Shown here: positions 1 to 6,844 of the stretch, in pieces
Layout: every line of letters begins with the position of its first letter
How positions within the stretch are numbered: position 1 is the stretch's first letter
From: Candidatus Martarchaeota archaeon
GTDB lineage: Archaea; Micrarchaeota; Micrarchaeia; Micrarchaeales; Micrarchaeaceae
NCBI GenBank assembly: GCA_023474385.1
Contig: JAMCYB010000007.1
Location: forward strand, 1-9,099
Direction: 5' to 3'
DNA: 9,099 bases
Notes under the pieces: model-generated
Database searches by the model: none
What the model was told of the DNA's origin: nothing
What the model saw: the letters and a program-made list of their open reading frames with translations, nothing else
Position numbers and translations under genes: made by a program

Positions 1-1
1 G

Positions 2-862
2 GTAACCGCACTGTACAAGGTCAGCATGAAAGCCGGCAGGGGCATAAACATGGTTCTGGGCCCGAACGGCGCCGGCAAAAGCACGCTTCTCAGATGCATA
101 GCCGGCTTGTACAAGCCAGATGAAGGCAGCATAAGCGTTCTTGGCAGCAACCCCTATTATGACGATGCAGTAAGGAAGGGCGTATCGCTAATATCTGACA
201 ACTACGGCCTCTACGATTACCTGAGCGTTCTCGACAACCTCAAATTCTTCGGCAGGCTGTATGGCCTCAGTGACAGCGAGATAGGCTCTCACGCCGTGCG
301 GCTGCTGAAGGAGTTCGACGCAAATGAATATGCAGGCAGGAAGGTTTACACGCTCAGCCGCGGCACAAAGCAGAAGGTTGCAATATGCAGGGCTATGCTC
401 AGCAGTCCAGAGGTGATGCTTCTTGACGAACCTACTGCATTCCTCGATGCCGCCTCTGCAGAAGAGCTGCGTGGCATGCTGCGCAGGATGGCAAGCACCA
501 CTGCCATAATATACGTGACGCAGAAGATAGACGAGATAGAGCGAATGCAGGGCAGCATAACCGTCCTTAGGAAAGGCAGGATAGCCGGCAGCACGAGCCT
601 GGAAAACATATACAAGAGCGTGTTCCCCGGTATGACGGTCAGGGTCAAGTTCGCGAAGCCTGTAAGCCAAGAACTGCTGTCAGGCATGAAGGGCATAAGG
701 GCCGATTCCGCTAACGCGCAGAGCATAAGCATGAAGGTCAAGAGCTACAAGGACATAAATTCTACGCTCAAGCTGCTGATGGACAGGGGCGCAGCCATAA
801 TAAGCGTTTCATACGAAGAGCCTACTGTAGAGGATTTCATGAATGGTGGTCGCATTGGATAG
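2..862 (+). CDS. ABC-2 type exporter ATP-binding subunit (5' end cut by window edge)
   Basis: ATP-binding subunit of an ABC exporter, expected to work at the cytoplasmic membrane face with the permease encoded next. The reading frame is open from nt 2. The residues before the Met at nt 26 (VTALYKVS) look like the normal strand leading to Walker A, so that Met is internal and the true start lies outside the window. Numbering from the Met at nt 26: Walker A GPNGAGKST at 12-20, degenerate signature LSRGTKQ at 110-116, Walker B VMLLDE at 130-135 with catalytic Glu135, D-loop FLDA at 139-142, and a C-terminal accessory region at about 200-278, as in many ABC-2 ATPases. Two odd points: the Q-loop position reads Asp58 and the switch histidine position reads Gln166 (VTQ instead of VTH). 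The stop overlaps the permease start by 20 nt, so the two genes are almost certainly co-translated. The family is certain; the transported substrate is unknown. Confidence 0.93.
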   Translation, partial: VTALYKVSMKAGRGINMVLGPNGAGKSTLLRCIAGLYKPDEGSISVLGSNPYYDDAVRKGVSLISDNYGLYDYLSVLDNLKFFGRLYGLSDSEIGSHAVRLLKEFDANEYAGRKVYTLSRGTKQKVAICRAMLSSPEVMLLDEPTAFLDAASAEELRGMLRRMASTTAIIYVTQKIDEIERMQGSITVLRKGRIAGSTSLENIYKSVFPGMTVRVKFAKPVSQELLSGMKGIRADSANAQSISMKVKSYKDINSTLKLLMDRGAAIISVSYEEPTVEDFMNGGRIG

Positions 863-1637
863 CAGAAACGTGTTCGCAGTAGCAGCCAAGGACATAAAGG
901 AAACATTCAGCAGCATATCGATATACGGCCCAATGATGGGCATACCCCTGTTCTTCTCCATAGTGCTCCCGATACTGACTATATACGTGACCATGTACGC
1001 TGCGCCATCCATAGCGGTCAAGCTTGCACTGCTCCCTGTAGCCAATCTGCCCGCAAACACCCTGAACAAGGTCTCATTCATGAGCTTCTTCTCACTAAAT
1101 GTCCTGGGGCCGATATTCCTCACGATACCGATACTTACCGCAACGGTGATAGCAGCAGACAGCTTTTCCGGCGAGAAGGAGAGAAAGACATCAGAAGCCC
1201 TCCTTTCCACACCAATAAGCAAGTCCGAGCTGCTGACCGGGAAAATACTCGCGTCTCTGATACCTACTATACTTCTTACGGTGGGCGTGTTCGCAATATA
1301 CGGCTCCATAATAGACATACTGTCGCACGGCTCGTTCGGCGTATACATACTGCCAAATGCCGAGTGGCTTCTCATGCTGGCATCATCGCCGTTCTTCGCC
1401 GCTGCGGCGATAGGCGTGGTAGTAATAATATCTGCGCATGTGCGCGGCGTGAAGGAGGCACAGCAGATAAGCTCTCTGCTTGTGCTCCCGGTAATACTGC
1501 TGCCATTCGCAGCAATAACGGGCTTCGCGGACATAAACGTATATTTCTTCGAGTACTTGATACTTGCTCTGGTGCTGATAGACATAGCTGTGATAGCGCT
1601 CAGCATCAGGAGCTTCAGGAAGGAAGCCATATTATGA
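843..1637 (+). CDS. ABC-2 type transporter permease
   Basis: Membrane subunit of the exporter formed with the ATPase just upstream. The 264-aa protein has about six hydrophobic segments, at roughly 29-52, 86-105, 136-158, 175-198, 208-230 and 236-255. Between the second and third lies the cytoplasmic motif typical of ABC-2/NatB-like permeases: GEKERKTSEALLSTPIS at 110-126, containing the conserved E-R-x-T/S-x-E-x-L-L-x-T-P-I-S pattern. The start is taken at the ATG at 843, inside the 3' end of the ATPase gene. A GGTGGT stretch a few bases before a TTG at 855 makes that a possible alternative start (260 aa). The length is typical of a minimal ABC-2 permease. Function as an exporter is a family inference; nothing here identifies the cargo. 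Confidence 0.9.
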   Translation: MVVALDSRNVFAVAAKDIKETFSSISIYGPMMGIPLFFSIVLPILTIYVTMYAAPSIAVKLALLPVANLPANTLNKVSFMSFFSLNVLGPIFLTIPILTATVIAADSFSGEKERKTSEALLSTPISKSELLTGKILASLIPTILLTVGVFAIYGSIIDILSHGSFGVYILPNAEWLLMLASSPFFAAAAIGVVVIISAHVRGVKEAQQISSLLVLPVILLPFAAITGFADINVYFFEYLILALVLIDIAVIALSIRSFRKEAIL

Positions 1638-1655
1638 TTAGATGGCACATATGAT

Positions 1656-1660
1656 GGTGA
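1656..1660 (+). promoter_or_regulatory. Ribosome binding site of the ThrRS-editing-like gene
   Basis: GGTGA, complementary to the archaeal 16S rRNA 3' end, lies four bases before the ATG at 1665. It supports that start over an internal Met three codons later. Confidence 0.65.
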
Positions 1661-1664
1661 GATA

Positions 1665-2078
1665 ATGAGATTCATGGCATGGCATGTGGACTATTTTAAG
1701 GCAGTACCAAAGGATGAGGGAAGATCGCCCCTGCTTGAGAAAGGCTCTCCGCTCGATGTGGGCGAATCGCTTCTTGTGTTCATAAGCTTTGAGAAGGGCG
1801 ACATGGCGAAGCGCGTCGACATAATAGACAGGGCCGTGCTGGAGCTCTCAAGCATAACGGCGCAGATAAAGGTCTCGACCATAGTGTTGAACCCGTTTGC
1901 GCATCTCTTCGGCGAGCTTGCCAGCCCAAGCGATGCGAGCATGCTGCTAAACGACCTGTACAACAAGCTGAAGGACAGGGGATACATAGTCAACAAGCTG
2001 GCCTTCGGAATGTTCTACGAGATAGAGCTGAAGGCCAAAGGGCATAAGCTTGCCAGGATTTCCAGGTCCATAACCTGA
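1665..2078 (+). CDS. Free-standing archaeal ThrRS-type editing domain (D-aminoacyl-tRNA deacylase-like fold)
   Basis: 137 aa matching, end to end, the N-terminal editing domain of archaeal threonyl-tRNA synthetases (Archaea-Ser-ThrRS-edit family), which in full enzymes hydrolyses Ser-tRNA(Thr). Family landmarks are the N-terminal MRFMAWHVDYF (HxDY pattern), the central VLNPFAHLFGELASP at 74-88, the LKDRGY turn at 102-107, FG at 114-115 and KGHKLARISRSI at 125-136. No catalytic, aminoacylation or anticodon-binding domain follows: the frame stops at 2078 and the next gene is on the other strand. Split editing and catalytic ThrRS proteins are known in Crenarchaeota, so a trans-editing role is possible. 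Against that, Tyr120, Lys121 and Glu134 of the Pyrococcus abyssi domain (recalled, not aligned by tool) correspond here to Phe117, Tyr118 and Arg131; His83 is kept as His80. The protein may be inactive, altered in mechanism or repurposed. It starts 27 nt after the permease stop and is probably co-transcribed with the ABC genes. Confidence 0.82.
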   Translation: MRFMAWHVDYFKAVPKDEGRSPLLEKGSPLDVGESLLVFISFEKGDMAKRVDIIDRAVLELSSITAQIKVSTIVLNPFAHLFGELASPSDASMLLNDLYNKLKDRGYIVNKLAFGMFYEIELKAKGHKLARISRSIT

Positions 2079-2092
2079 AAGAATGCCAAAGC

Positions 2093-3043
2093 CTATTTTG
2101 TGAGCACTTTGCACCCATCCTTCTCTACGAGCATGGATACTTCAGCTTGCGACACCAGCCCCTTGCTCACCTCTATCAATGTCGGGTAAGGCTCCAGCGC
2201 GCCGCTCCTGACCAGCTCCTGTATCGCCGCATATAGGCCAAACTTTGAGGGTATTATATTGGACAGCCATCTCGCGGCAAACGGCTCTGATGGATATTTG
2301 CTGGATATTTCGGCAAGCACCTGCCTTGCCCCCTGCGACCTCACTCCTGTCTCTCCGTTGAAAGAGTATATCTCGCAAGTATCTCCTTCTGTTATCATTC
2401 CCTTGCCAGTGGTGGCGAACGGCTCTATAGCTATCACCTTGCCCTCCTCAAGCGCGTCATCGCTGCCGTTGTCATAATTCGGTATGAAAAGATCAGCATG
2501 CAGGTCATGCCTCCTTACTCCGTGTCCTCCCAAGTTCATTACCGGGCTGAAGCCCATGGATTTTATGGTCCTCTCTATCTCCTTTCCTATGTCCCGGACC
2601 TTTGCCCCGGCCTTGACCATGCTCACCGCATTTTCCAGAGCGCTCTTTGAAGCTTCTACGAGGTCCTGGTTCTCCCCTGAGAAATCGACCGTGAGCGCGC
2701 AATCGCCCAGAAGGCCGTCCCTGGCAGCGCCGAAGTCTATCTTCATTACGTCTTTCTCACCTATGGTCCTATCGTCCATGAGCGACGGCGTGTAATGCGC
2801 AGCCTCTACGTTAACCGACAGGTTTATCGGAAAAGCTATATCGAAGCCGCTGTCCCTGACGAACTTCTCCACGCCATCGGCCAGCTCTATCAGCTTCATT
2901 CCGGGCTTGGCCATTTCCTTTGCCTTGTTTATCGCCTTGAAAGAGAGCGCTCCTACTTCCTCTATGGTCTTGATGTCTTCATCGTTCAGCCTTTCTTCTT
3001 CTCCTTCCATTCTATCCCTTTTGATTTTTATTTCCCACGGCAT
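2093..3043 (-). CDS. map: Methionine aminopeptidase, type II (archaeal)
   Basis: Cytosolic metalloprotease that removes the initiator Met from nascent proteins. Numbering from the ATG at 3043 (316 aa), all five expected metal ligands are visible: Asp103 (KIDFG), Asp114 (GDCAL), His174 (GGHGV), Glu207 (AIEPFA) and Glu301 (SQAEVS). The substrate-side histidines are His83 (AAHYTP) and His182 (DLHAD). The 60-residue segment between His182 and the C-terminal ligand is the helical insertion that marks type II. The last ligand motif is AEVS, where the family normally has FEHT. Start choice: a GTG at 3055 overlaps the polB stop by four bases; the ATG at 3043 has a GTGAT element seven bases upstream; an ATG at 3010 gives 305 aa, closest to the approximately 295-aa Pyrococcus enzyme. 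I chose 3043 with low certainty. It is immediately downstream of polB and presumably in the same transcript. Confidence 0.95.
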   Translation of the reverse strand: MPWEIKIKRDRMEGEEERLNDEDIKTIEEVGALSFKAINKAKEMAKPGMKLIELADGVEKFVRDSGFDIAFPINLSVNVEAAHYTPSLMDDRTIGEKDVMKIDFGAARDGLLGDCALTVDFSGENQDLVEASKSALENAVSMVKAGAKVRDIGKEIERTIKSMGFSPVMNLGGHGVRRHDLHADLFIPNYDNGSDDALEEGKVIAIEPFATTGKGMITEGDTCEIYSFNGETGVRSQGARQVLAEISSKYPSEPFAARWLSNIIPSKFGLYAAIQELVRSGALEPYPTLIEVSKGLVSQAEVSMLVEKDGCKVLTK

Positions 3044-3051
3044 TGCTGCAA

Positions 3052-5532
3052 TCACAGTTTCTTCTGCTTGCCAAGGTTCTTCAGTTCATCCTCATTGTAG
3101 TTCAGCTCCTTAAGTATCTTCATCACTGCGGGCATCACCTGGCTATTGATGTAATAGTCAGCATCGTAATCCTTGGCCATCTCCTCCAGCTCTGCCTTGT
3201 CCGATACGGAGCCCCCGTGCGAAGTTATCACATAGCTTATCACCGCATGCTCGACCTCGTCCTTGCTCTTCACTCCGGCTTCGACGGCCTTCTTGGCAGC
3301 CGAAAGCTCCGGCGATTTCGAGTCGTACTTGTCTATGCCTTTCCTGAGCTGCGTGCTTATCGCAAGCTCGCTCAGCGGCACTGTGCCTGACCTCAGGCGC
3401 TGCACGACATCCTTCACTATATTGGCGGCTTTCTCGGCGCTGCCCTCCTTGAGTATAGTTTCGAGCACGCTCCTCTGTGTGTCCCTCGCGATCTTCGACC
3501 AGTCCCTCCTCACAAGCTCGAATCCCCTTATCTTTATCCTGCCTGATGTGCTCAGCATCGCGTATTTCTTCTTCGCGCCTGCGGGATCCTTTTCGTGTTT
3601 CTTGCCTACGAACACGGCCCTGACGAAAAAGTCTTCAAGCTCCAGCTCCATTGCTCCTGGAAGCGAGGCGTTGAACGCCTTCATGAAAGCCAATGCCTCC
3701 TCATCAGTCTTGTCGCCGAGCAGCACCACTATCGAATCCGTATCGCCGTATATGACTTTTAGGCCCGCCTTCTCCGCCTCCTCTATCGTCTTTGCTATGT
3801 ACTGCCTGCCCCATGCCGTGACGCTGGACGCGCAGTCCCTCGAGTACCATCTCGACCTGGCGTAGCCAAGATACCCGTAGAACGAATTGGCCGTTATCTT
3901 AAGCGCCTGCGACCTTGACCCAAGAAAGATGTTGTTCGGGTCCTTCTTGTATGCCTTCTTCACTTCCTTCCTCTGGTTGATGAGCAGTTCGAGTATCATC
4001 GGGCTTATGCCTTTCCTATTCTTGTCAAACCTTGCGCCAGTGGGGGATTCGAAATAGTCCTTGCAATCGGCGCAAAGCGTAGAAGGGTCTATGTTGTGCG
4101 ATATTATTATCGATGGATACAGACCACGGAAGTCGAATATGGCGAGGTGCTCATATATGCCTGGGTCTGGGGTCTTAACATACGCTCCTATTATTGGATT
4201 CTTCAGCCTGTCCTCTATCTCATACTCGGACGGTTTGTTCGGTATGACCTCATTGTAGCGCCTGGCGTAGCGCATGAGAAGGTATTCGACGAGCTGGCCC
4301 GTTGTGGAAACGGACACATCGCTCAGGACATTCCCTGTAGTCCTTGACAGCTCTATCATGATCGGTATGAATGTGTTGTAGACCTTCATGAGCGCATATG
4401 AATCGTTGAGGTTGTACTCTGCCAGCAGCTCAAGGTCTTCGTTGCCTCCGTCCCAGAGCTTCCATATGCTCTTCTTCTCCACGCTTATCTTCTTGTCTTC
4501 GGATATCGCTTCGTAGACATTTTTCAAGGTATAGCTGTTGAGCTTTAGAAGGTGCTCCGCCGCGCCTACCACAGATACGAACTTTATCACCAGGTACATA
4601 TCGACATGCACCCTCCCCCCTATCTTTACCTTGTCAACGAGGCCGTGCCTCTCTATCCTGGTATCTCCATGGCCGCGGCTCAGATTGAAGTCAATGCCCA
4701 AAGCCTTCGCCCTTGCTATCATGTACCTTATGTCGAAATTCGCGGAATTGTACCCAGATATCACATCGATGTCCAGCTGGTTGACTATTTCCACGAACCG
4801 GCTTATCAGCGCGGTTTCGTCCTTCACAACCTCAACGAAAGGCCTATCTATCTTCTTGAATGTGATGACTCCCTCCCCTTCCTTTCCCCCGGATATGTAC
4901 TTGTAGCTCAGCATTATGACTGGGTCGACATTCTCCCTGGGCACCTCGAGCGGGTTGTAGACCTCGATGTCGAACCAGAGAGTGTTGAGGCTGAGCTCGC
5001 CTATCTCGTTCAGGAAGCTCATGCCGTCAAGCTTGATATAGTCTGGCGTTTTGGAGGCCGAGAAGCGGTAAACATGCAGCGGCGTCACGTCCTTGTCTAT
5101 GCCGTACCTCCTTGAGAAAGGTATGTCATACTCGTAGCATTTGCCATACCTCATCATGTAGCTGCTGAATTTCGGGATGTCGGATGGCGTTTCCATATAC
5201 ACCCTGAAAAGCCTAGTGGGCTTGCCTAAGAGGCTTTTCTCATCTTCCTCCACCTTCACGGGCGTTATCTTCCTTCCTCCATCGCTTGTGCCCATCCTGA
5301 GTATGCTGTCGCTATCCGCCTCGCCCGAAGGCACGAAATAGAAATAGGGCTTGAAATCATCATCTATCAGGTCGTAAGTCTTGCCATCCTGCCCTTTTAC
5401 AGTTACCCTTATCACTACTTTCCCGTTTATCGCGGCGTAGTCTATGTCGAGTATTACTCCATCAATCGACATGCTGCCCTGCGGCTCGGCCTCTTTTTCT
5501 ACGGTTGCAGCACTAGCGGGAGTCCTCGACAT
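3052..5532 (-). CDS. polB: Replicative family B DNA polymerase
   Basis: 826-aa DNA-dependent DNA polymerase with 3'-5' proofreading exonuclease. Exo I FDIE (Asp188, Glu190), Exo II YNSANFD (Asp267) and Exo III YNLND (Tyr373, Asp377) are intact. So are polymerase motif A DFRGLYPS (467-474), motif B LKITANSFYG (544-553), motif C YGDTDS (595-600) and KKKY (654-657). The N-terminal domain aligns with Pyrococcus PolB from VILDIDY (26-32). It keeps Tyr32, the KPYFY segment (61-65) and EYDIP (134-138), which line the uracil read-ahead pocket, so template-uracil sensing is likely. About 25 residues of low-complexity Ala/Ser/Glu-rich sequence precede this; a second in-frame Met at residue 21 could be the start, but the TATA position favours 5532. 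The C-terminus ends at KNLGKQKKL, without the PCNA-binding QxxLxxWL tail of thermococcal PolB. The stop abuts or overlaps the map start. Confidence 0.97.
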   Translation of the reverse strand: MSRTPASAATVEKEAEPQGSMSIDGVILDIDYAAINGKVVIRVTVKGQDGKTYDLIDDDFKPYFYFVPSGEADSDSILRMGTSDGGRKITPVKVEEDEKSLLGKPTRLFRVYMETPSDIPKFSSYMMRYGKCYEYDIPFSRRYGIDKDVTPLHVYRFSASKTPDYIKLDGMSFLNEIGELSLNTLWFDIEVYNPLEVPRENVDPVIMLSYKYISGGKEGEGVITFKKIDRPFVEVVKDETALISRFVEIVNQLDIDVISGYNSANFDIRYMIARAKALGIDFNLSRGHGDTRIERHGLVDKVKIGGRVHVDMYLVIKFVSVVGAAEHLLKLNSYTLKNVYEAISEDKKISVEKKSIWKLWDGGNEDLELLAEYNLNDSYALMKVYNTFIPIMIELSRTTGNVLSDVSVSTTGQLVEYLLMRYARRYNEVIPNKPSEYEIEDRLKNPIIGAYVKTPDPGIYEHLAIFDFRGLYPSIIISHNIDPSTLCADCKDYFESPTGARFDKNRKGISPMILELLINQRKEVKKAYKKDPNNIFLGSRSQALKITANSFYGYLGYARSRWYSRDCASSVTAWGRQYIAKTIEEAEKAGLKVIYGDTDSIVVLLGDKTDEEALAFMKAFNASLPGAMELELEDFFVRAVFVGKKHEKDPAGAKKKYAMLSTSGRIKIRGFELVRRDWSKIARDTQRSVLETILKEGSAEKAANIVKDVVQRLRSGTVPLSELAISTQLRKGIDKYDSKSPELSAAKKAVEAGVKSKDEVEHAVISYVITSHGGSVSDKAELEEMAKDYDADYYINSQVMPAVMKILKELNYNEDELKNLGKQKKL

Positions 5533-5570
5533 GAAACCTAATATATATCTCCATAAAAGATTAATATAGC

Positions 5571-5578
5571 TATTTATA
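5571..5578. promoter_or_regulatory. Shared or symmetric TATA element between polB and a divergent small gene
   Basis: TATTTATA on the plus strand reads TATAAATA on the minus strand. Applying the usual spacing of about 26 bases from TATA centre to start site predicts a polB transcript start near 5549 (leader about 17 nt). On the other strand it predicts a start near 5601 for the small gene at 5627 (leader about 26 nt). No convincing BRE was seen on either side, so which direction is favoured, or whether both are used, is not decided. The surrounding 94-nt gap is AT-rich and contains no other gene. Confidence 0.5.
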
Positions 5579-5616
5579 CCAGAAGGCTATCATCTTGATT
5601 GATAACTTAAATTTTC

Positions 5617-5620
5617 GGTG
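5617..5620 (+). promoter_or_regulatory. Ribosome binding site of the 85-aa protein
   Basis: GGTG followed by a six-base spacer to the ATG at 5627. The same GGTG-N6-ATG geometry precedes the SSB gene. It argues that the GTG at 5618, three codons earlier, is part of the RBS rather than the start. Confidence 0.6.
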
Positions 5621-5626
5621 CGTCAT

Positions 5627-5884
5627 ATGATAAGTGCTATAGTTGCATCTTTGGACAAGGATAATCTGCTGATATCTCCTACTACTGCTGAAGACCTGGA
5701 GTCGTTGAAGGGCAGGCGCATAAGGTACGTAGATTCAAGCGACAGGATCTGGCCGGGCAAGATAGTCGGCATAGACGGCGAATTTCTTGTTGTGGTCTTC
5801 GACAAGTTTCCCAGCGGCCTTGGGCAAGGGCAGCTGATAGACATACTTGACGACAGCGAAGATATAAACTATCTGGAAAAGTGA
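5627..5884 (+). CDS. Small beta-barrel-like protein, unknown function
   Basis: 85-aa soluble protein with no signal peptide or membrane segment. Alternating hydrophobic strands and glycine turns (AIVASLDKDNLLIS at 4-17, GRRIRYVDS at 29-37, GKIVGIDGEFLVVVFD at 44-59, GQGQLIDIL at 66-74) suggest a single small beta barrel. A short acidic C-terminus (DDSEDINYLEK) follows. This layout is reminiscent of Gar1/Naf1-like, PRC-barrel or HAS-barrel modules, but I do not see a diagnostic motif for any of them and give no name. It is transcribed divergently from polB across a symmetric TATA element and is convergent with the pilin-like gene, leaving only 29 nt between the two stops. The divergent arrangement with polB could mean shared control, but this is not evidence of shared function. 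Confidence 0.75.
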   Translation: MISAIVASLDKDNLLISPTTAEDLESLKGRRIRYVDSSDRIWPGKIVGIDGEFLVVVFDKFPSGLGQGQLIDILDDSEDINYLEK

Positions 5885-5913
5885 ATTGCGGCTGATTATT
5901 GCATCATTAAGGT

Positions 5914-6738
5914 TCACGGTGAGCTGACAAAATTTGCCGTGATAGTGCCGTTTGTGCTTACTGTCATGTTGGTATACTGGGACGCCGATGATAGGGTAAT
6001 ATTGCTTGTGCTCCAGCTGGAGAAGGCGTAGCCTGCCGGAGGCACGGCATATACCTGGTACTTGCCAGGCAGCTCTAGAACGCGCGTATTGTTTGGGTAT
6101 ATCACGCCATTGAGCGATATGTGCCCTGTGTTCGGGCTGTCATAGAGCGTGACGCTGTGTATATTTATGTCGGCGCTGAGGAAATCCTCCTCGGAAGTGC
6201 CTGTGGATTTGTATACTGCCGCGCTGCACGAGCTGATTGAGCCCGAGCTGCATATTCCATAGTTTATATCGAAAGAGTCGGTAAGCAGCGAGCCGAGCGG
6301 CGGAGCGGCGCTACCGCTTATTGCTGTCTTGCACAATATGAGCGAGCCCTGCGGCGCTATGGTCGGCGTGCAATTGCCCGTCCACGTATATGTACCGGAA
6401 ATGCCCAGGTCTGTTGTCGTGGCGGCAAACGAATTGCCAGGCATGTATATCGGCGCGCCCAGGTTATTGCTGAAAAGCACTATGTACTCTATGGGGTGCG
6501 TGGATGCCGCAGCAGTCGCTATGGCTTCGGCGCATGGGAGCGCAGGCTCTATGTTGCATGACGATTGTATGTACGAAGAAGCGGGCTTGGAGAATGAGAG
6601 CACGAATATCATAGAAACGAACAGCGCTATTATGAGCATCGCCCACGAGTATGTTATGAGCATCTCTACTGCAGATTGCTGCTTCAAACGTGTCTGGCAT
6701 GCGGGAGAATGCCGCAATCCATGCAATATCCGCTCCAT
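5914..6738 (-). CDS. Pilin-like surface protein with C-terminal InlB-B-repeat-like domain
   Basis: 274 aa from the ATG at 6738; upstream in-frame Mets would extend it to 6822 but add atypical sequence. The N-terminus carries a positively charged leader, then KQQSAVEMLITYSWAMLIIA at 19-38. This matches the archaeal class III pilin signal, with Gln21 at +1, Glu25 at +5 and a hydrophobic helix to about residue 49; cleavage by an EppA-type peptidase is predicted. The extracellular part contains six cysteines (61, 69, 123, 136, 163, 171), enough for three disulfides. It has five N-glycosylation sequons (Asn122, 216, 246, 257, 263) and is rich in Ser, Thr and Ala. Residues about 223-270 (PGKYQVYAVPPAGYAFSSW, then NGTITANF) resemble one divergent InlB B-repeat, a beta-rich extracellular module. 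Length well exceeds a plain pilin (about 70-150 aa), so an adhesin-type or minor pilin is likelier than a fibre subunit. Confidence 0.82.
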   Translation of the reverse strand: MERILHGLRHSPACQTRLKQQSAVEMLITYSWAMLIIALFVSMIFVLSFSKPASSYIQSSCNIEPALPCAEAIATAAASTHPIEYIVLFSNNLGAPIYMPGNSFAATTTDLGISGTYTWTGNCTPTIAPQGSLILCKTAISGSAAPPLGSLLTDSFDINYGICSSGSISSCSAAVYKSTGTSEEDFLSADINIHSVTLYDSPNTGHISLNGVIYPNNTRVLELPGKYQVYAVPPAGYAFSSWSTSNITLSSASQYTNMTVSTNGTITANFVSSP

Positions 6739-6797
6739 ATCACAACACTTTATTAACCTAATCAATCTTACACAATAATAATATTTGCTGTAGTATG

Positions 6798-6804
6798 CAT
6801 ATAG
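6798..6804 (+). promoter_or_regulatory. Possible TATA box for the GT2 gene, inside an inverted repeat
   Basis: CATATAG lies about 44 bases before the ATG at 6845, predicting a start near 6827. It sits in the centre of an inverted repeat TATGC-ATATA-GCATA (6794-6808) and is followed by a TGCAT-rich stretch (6813-6822). An operator is possible but unproven. The AT-rich 6771-6785 portion of this same gap may hold the pilin promoter on the other strand. Confidence 0.3.
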
Positions 6805-6844
6805 CATAATGCGTGCATGCATCCAATTTTAATCTCGTGCGGAT

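Noticed and set aside
809..1675. 288-codon open frame on the minus strand opposite the ABC permease
   Set aside because: It is a mirror of the well-supported permease gene, has Ser/Thr/Ile-rich antisense composition, matches no family, and has no RBS or promoter of its own.
1665..2078. Truncated or frameshifted full-length threonyl-tRNA synthetase
   Set aside because: No synthetase motifs appear in any frame after 2078; the convergent MetAP gene begins 14 bases later, so the domain is free-standing here.
3263..3865. 200-codon plus-strand open frame opposite polB
   Set aside because: Antisense shadow of conserved polymerase motifs; composition is Ser-rich as expected from the reverse of Glu/Lys/Leu coding sequence.
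4552..5115. 187-codon plus-strand open frame opposite the polB exonuclease domain
   Set aside because: Lies wholly within polB on the opposite strand; no recognisable domain or start signal.
5627..5884. Gar1 (H/ACA RNP) assignment for the 85-aa protein
   Set aside because: General barrel-like pattern fits, but the FGPV-type core and basic tail of archaeal Gar1 are missing; left unnamed.
6739..6822. N-terminal extension of the pilin-like protein to an ATG at 6822
   Set aside because: It would add Tyr/Cys/Ile-rich residues ahead of the charged leader, translated from an AT-rich intergenic region that likely holds the promoters.
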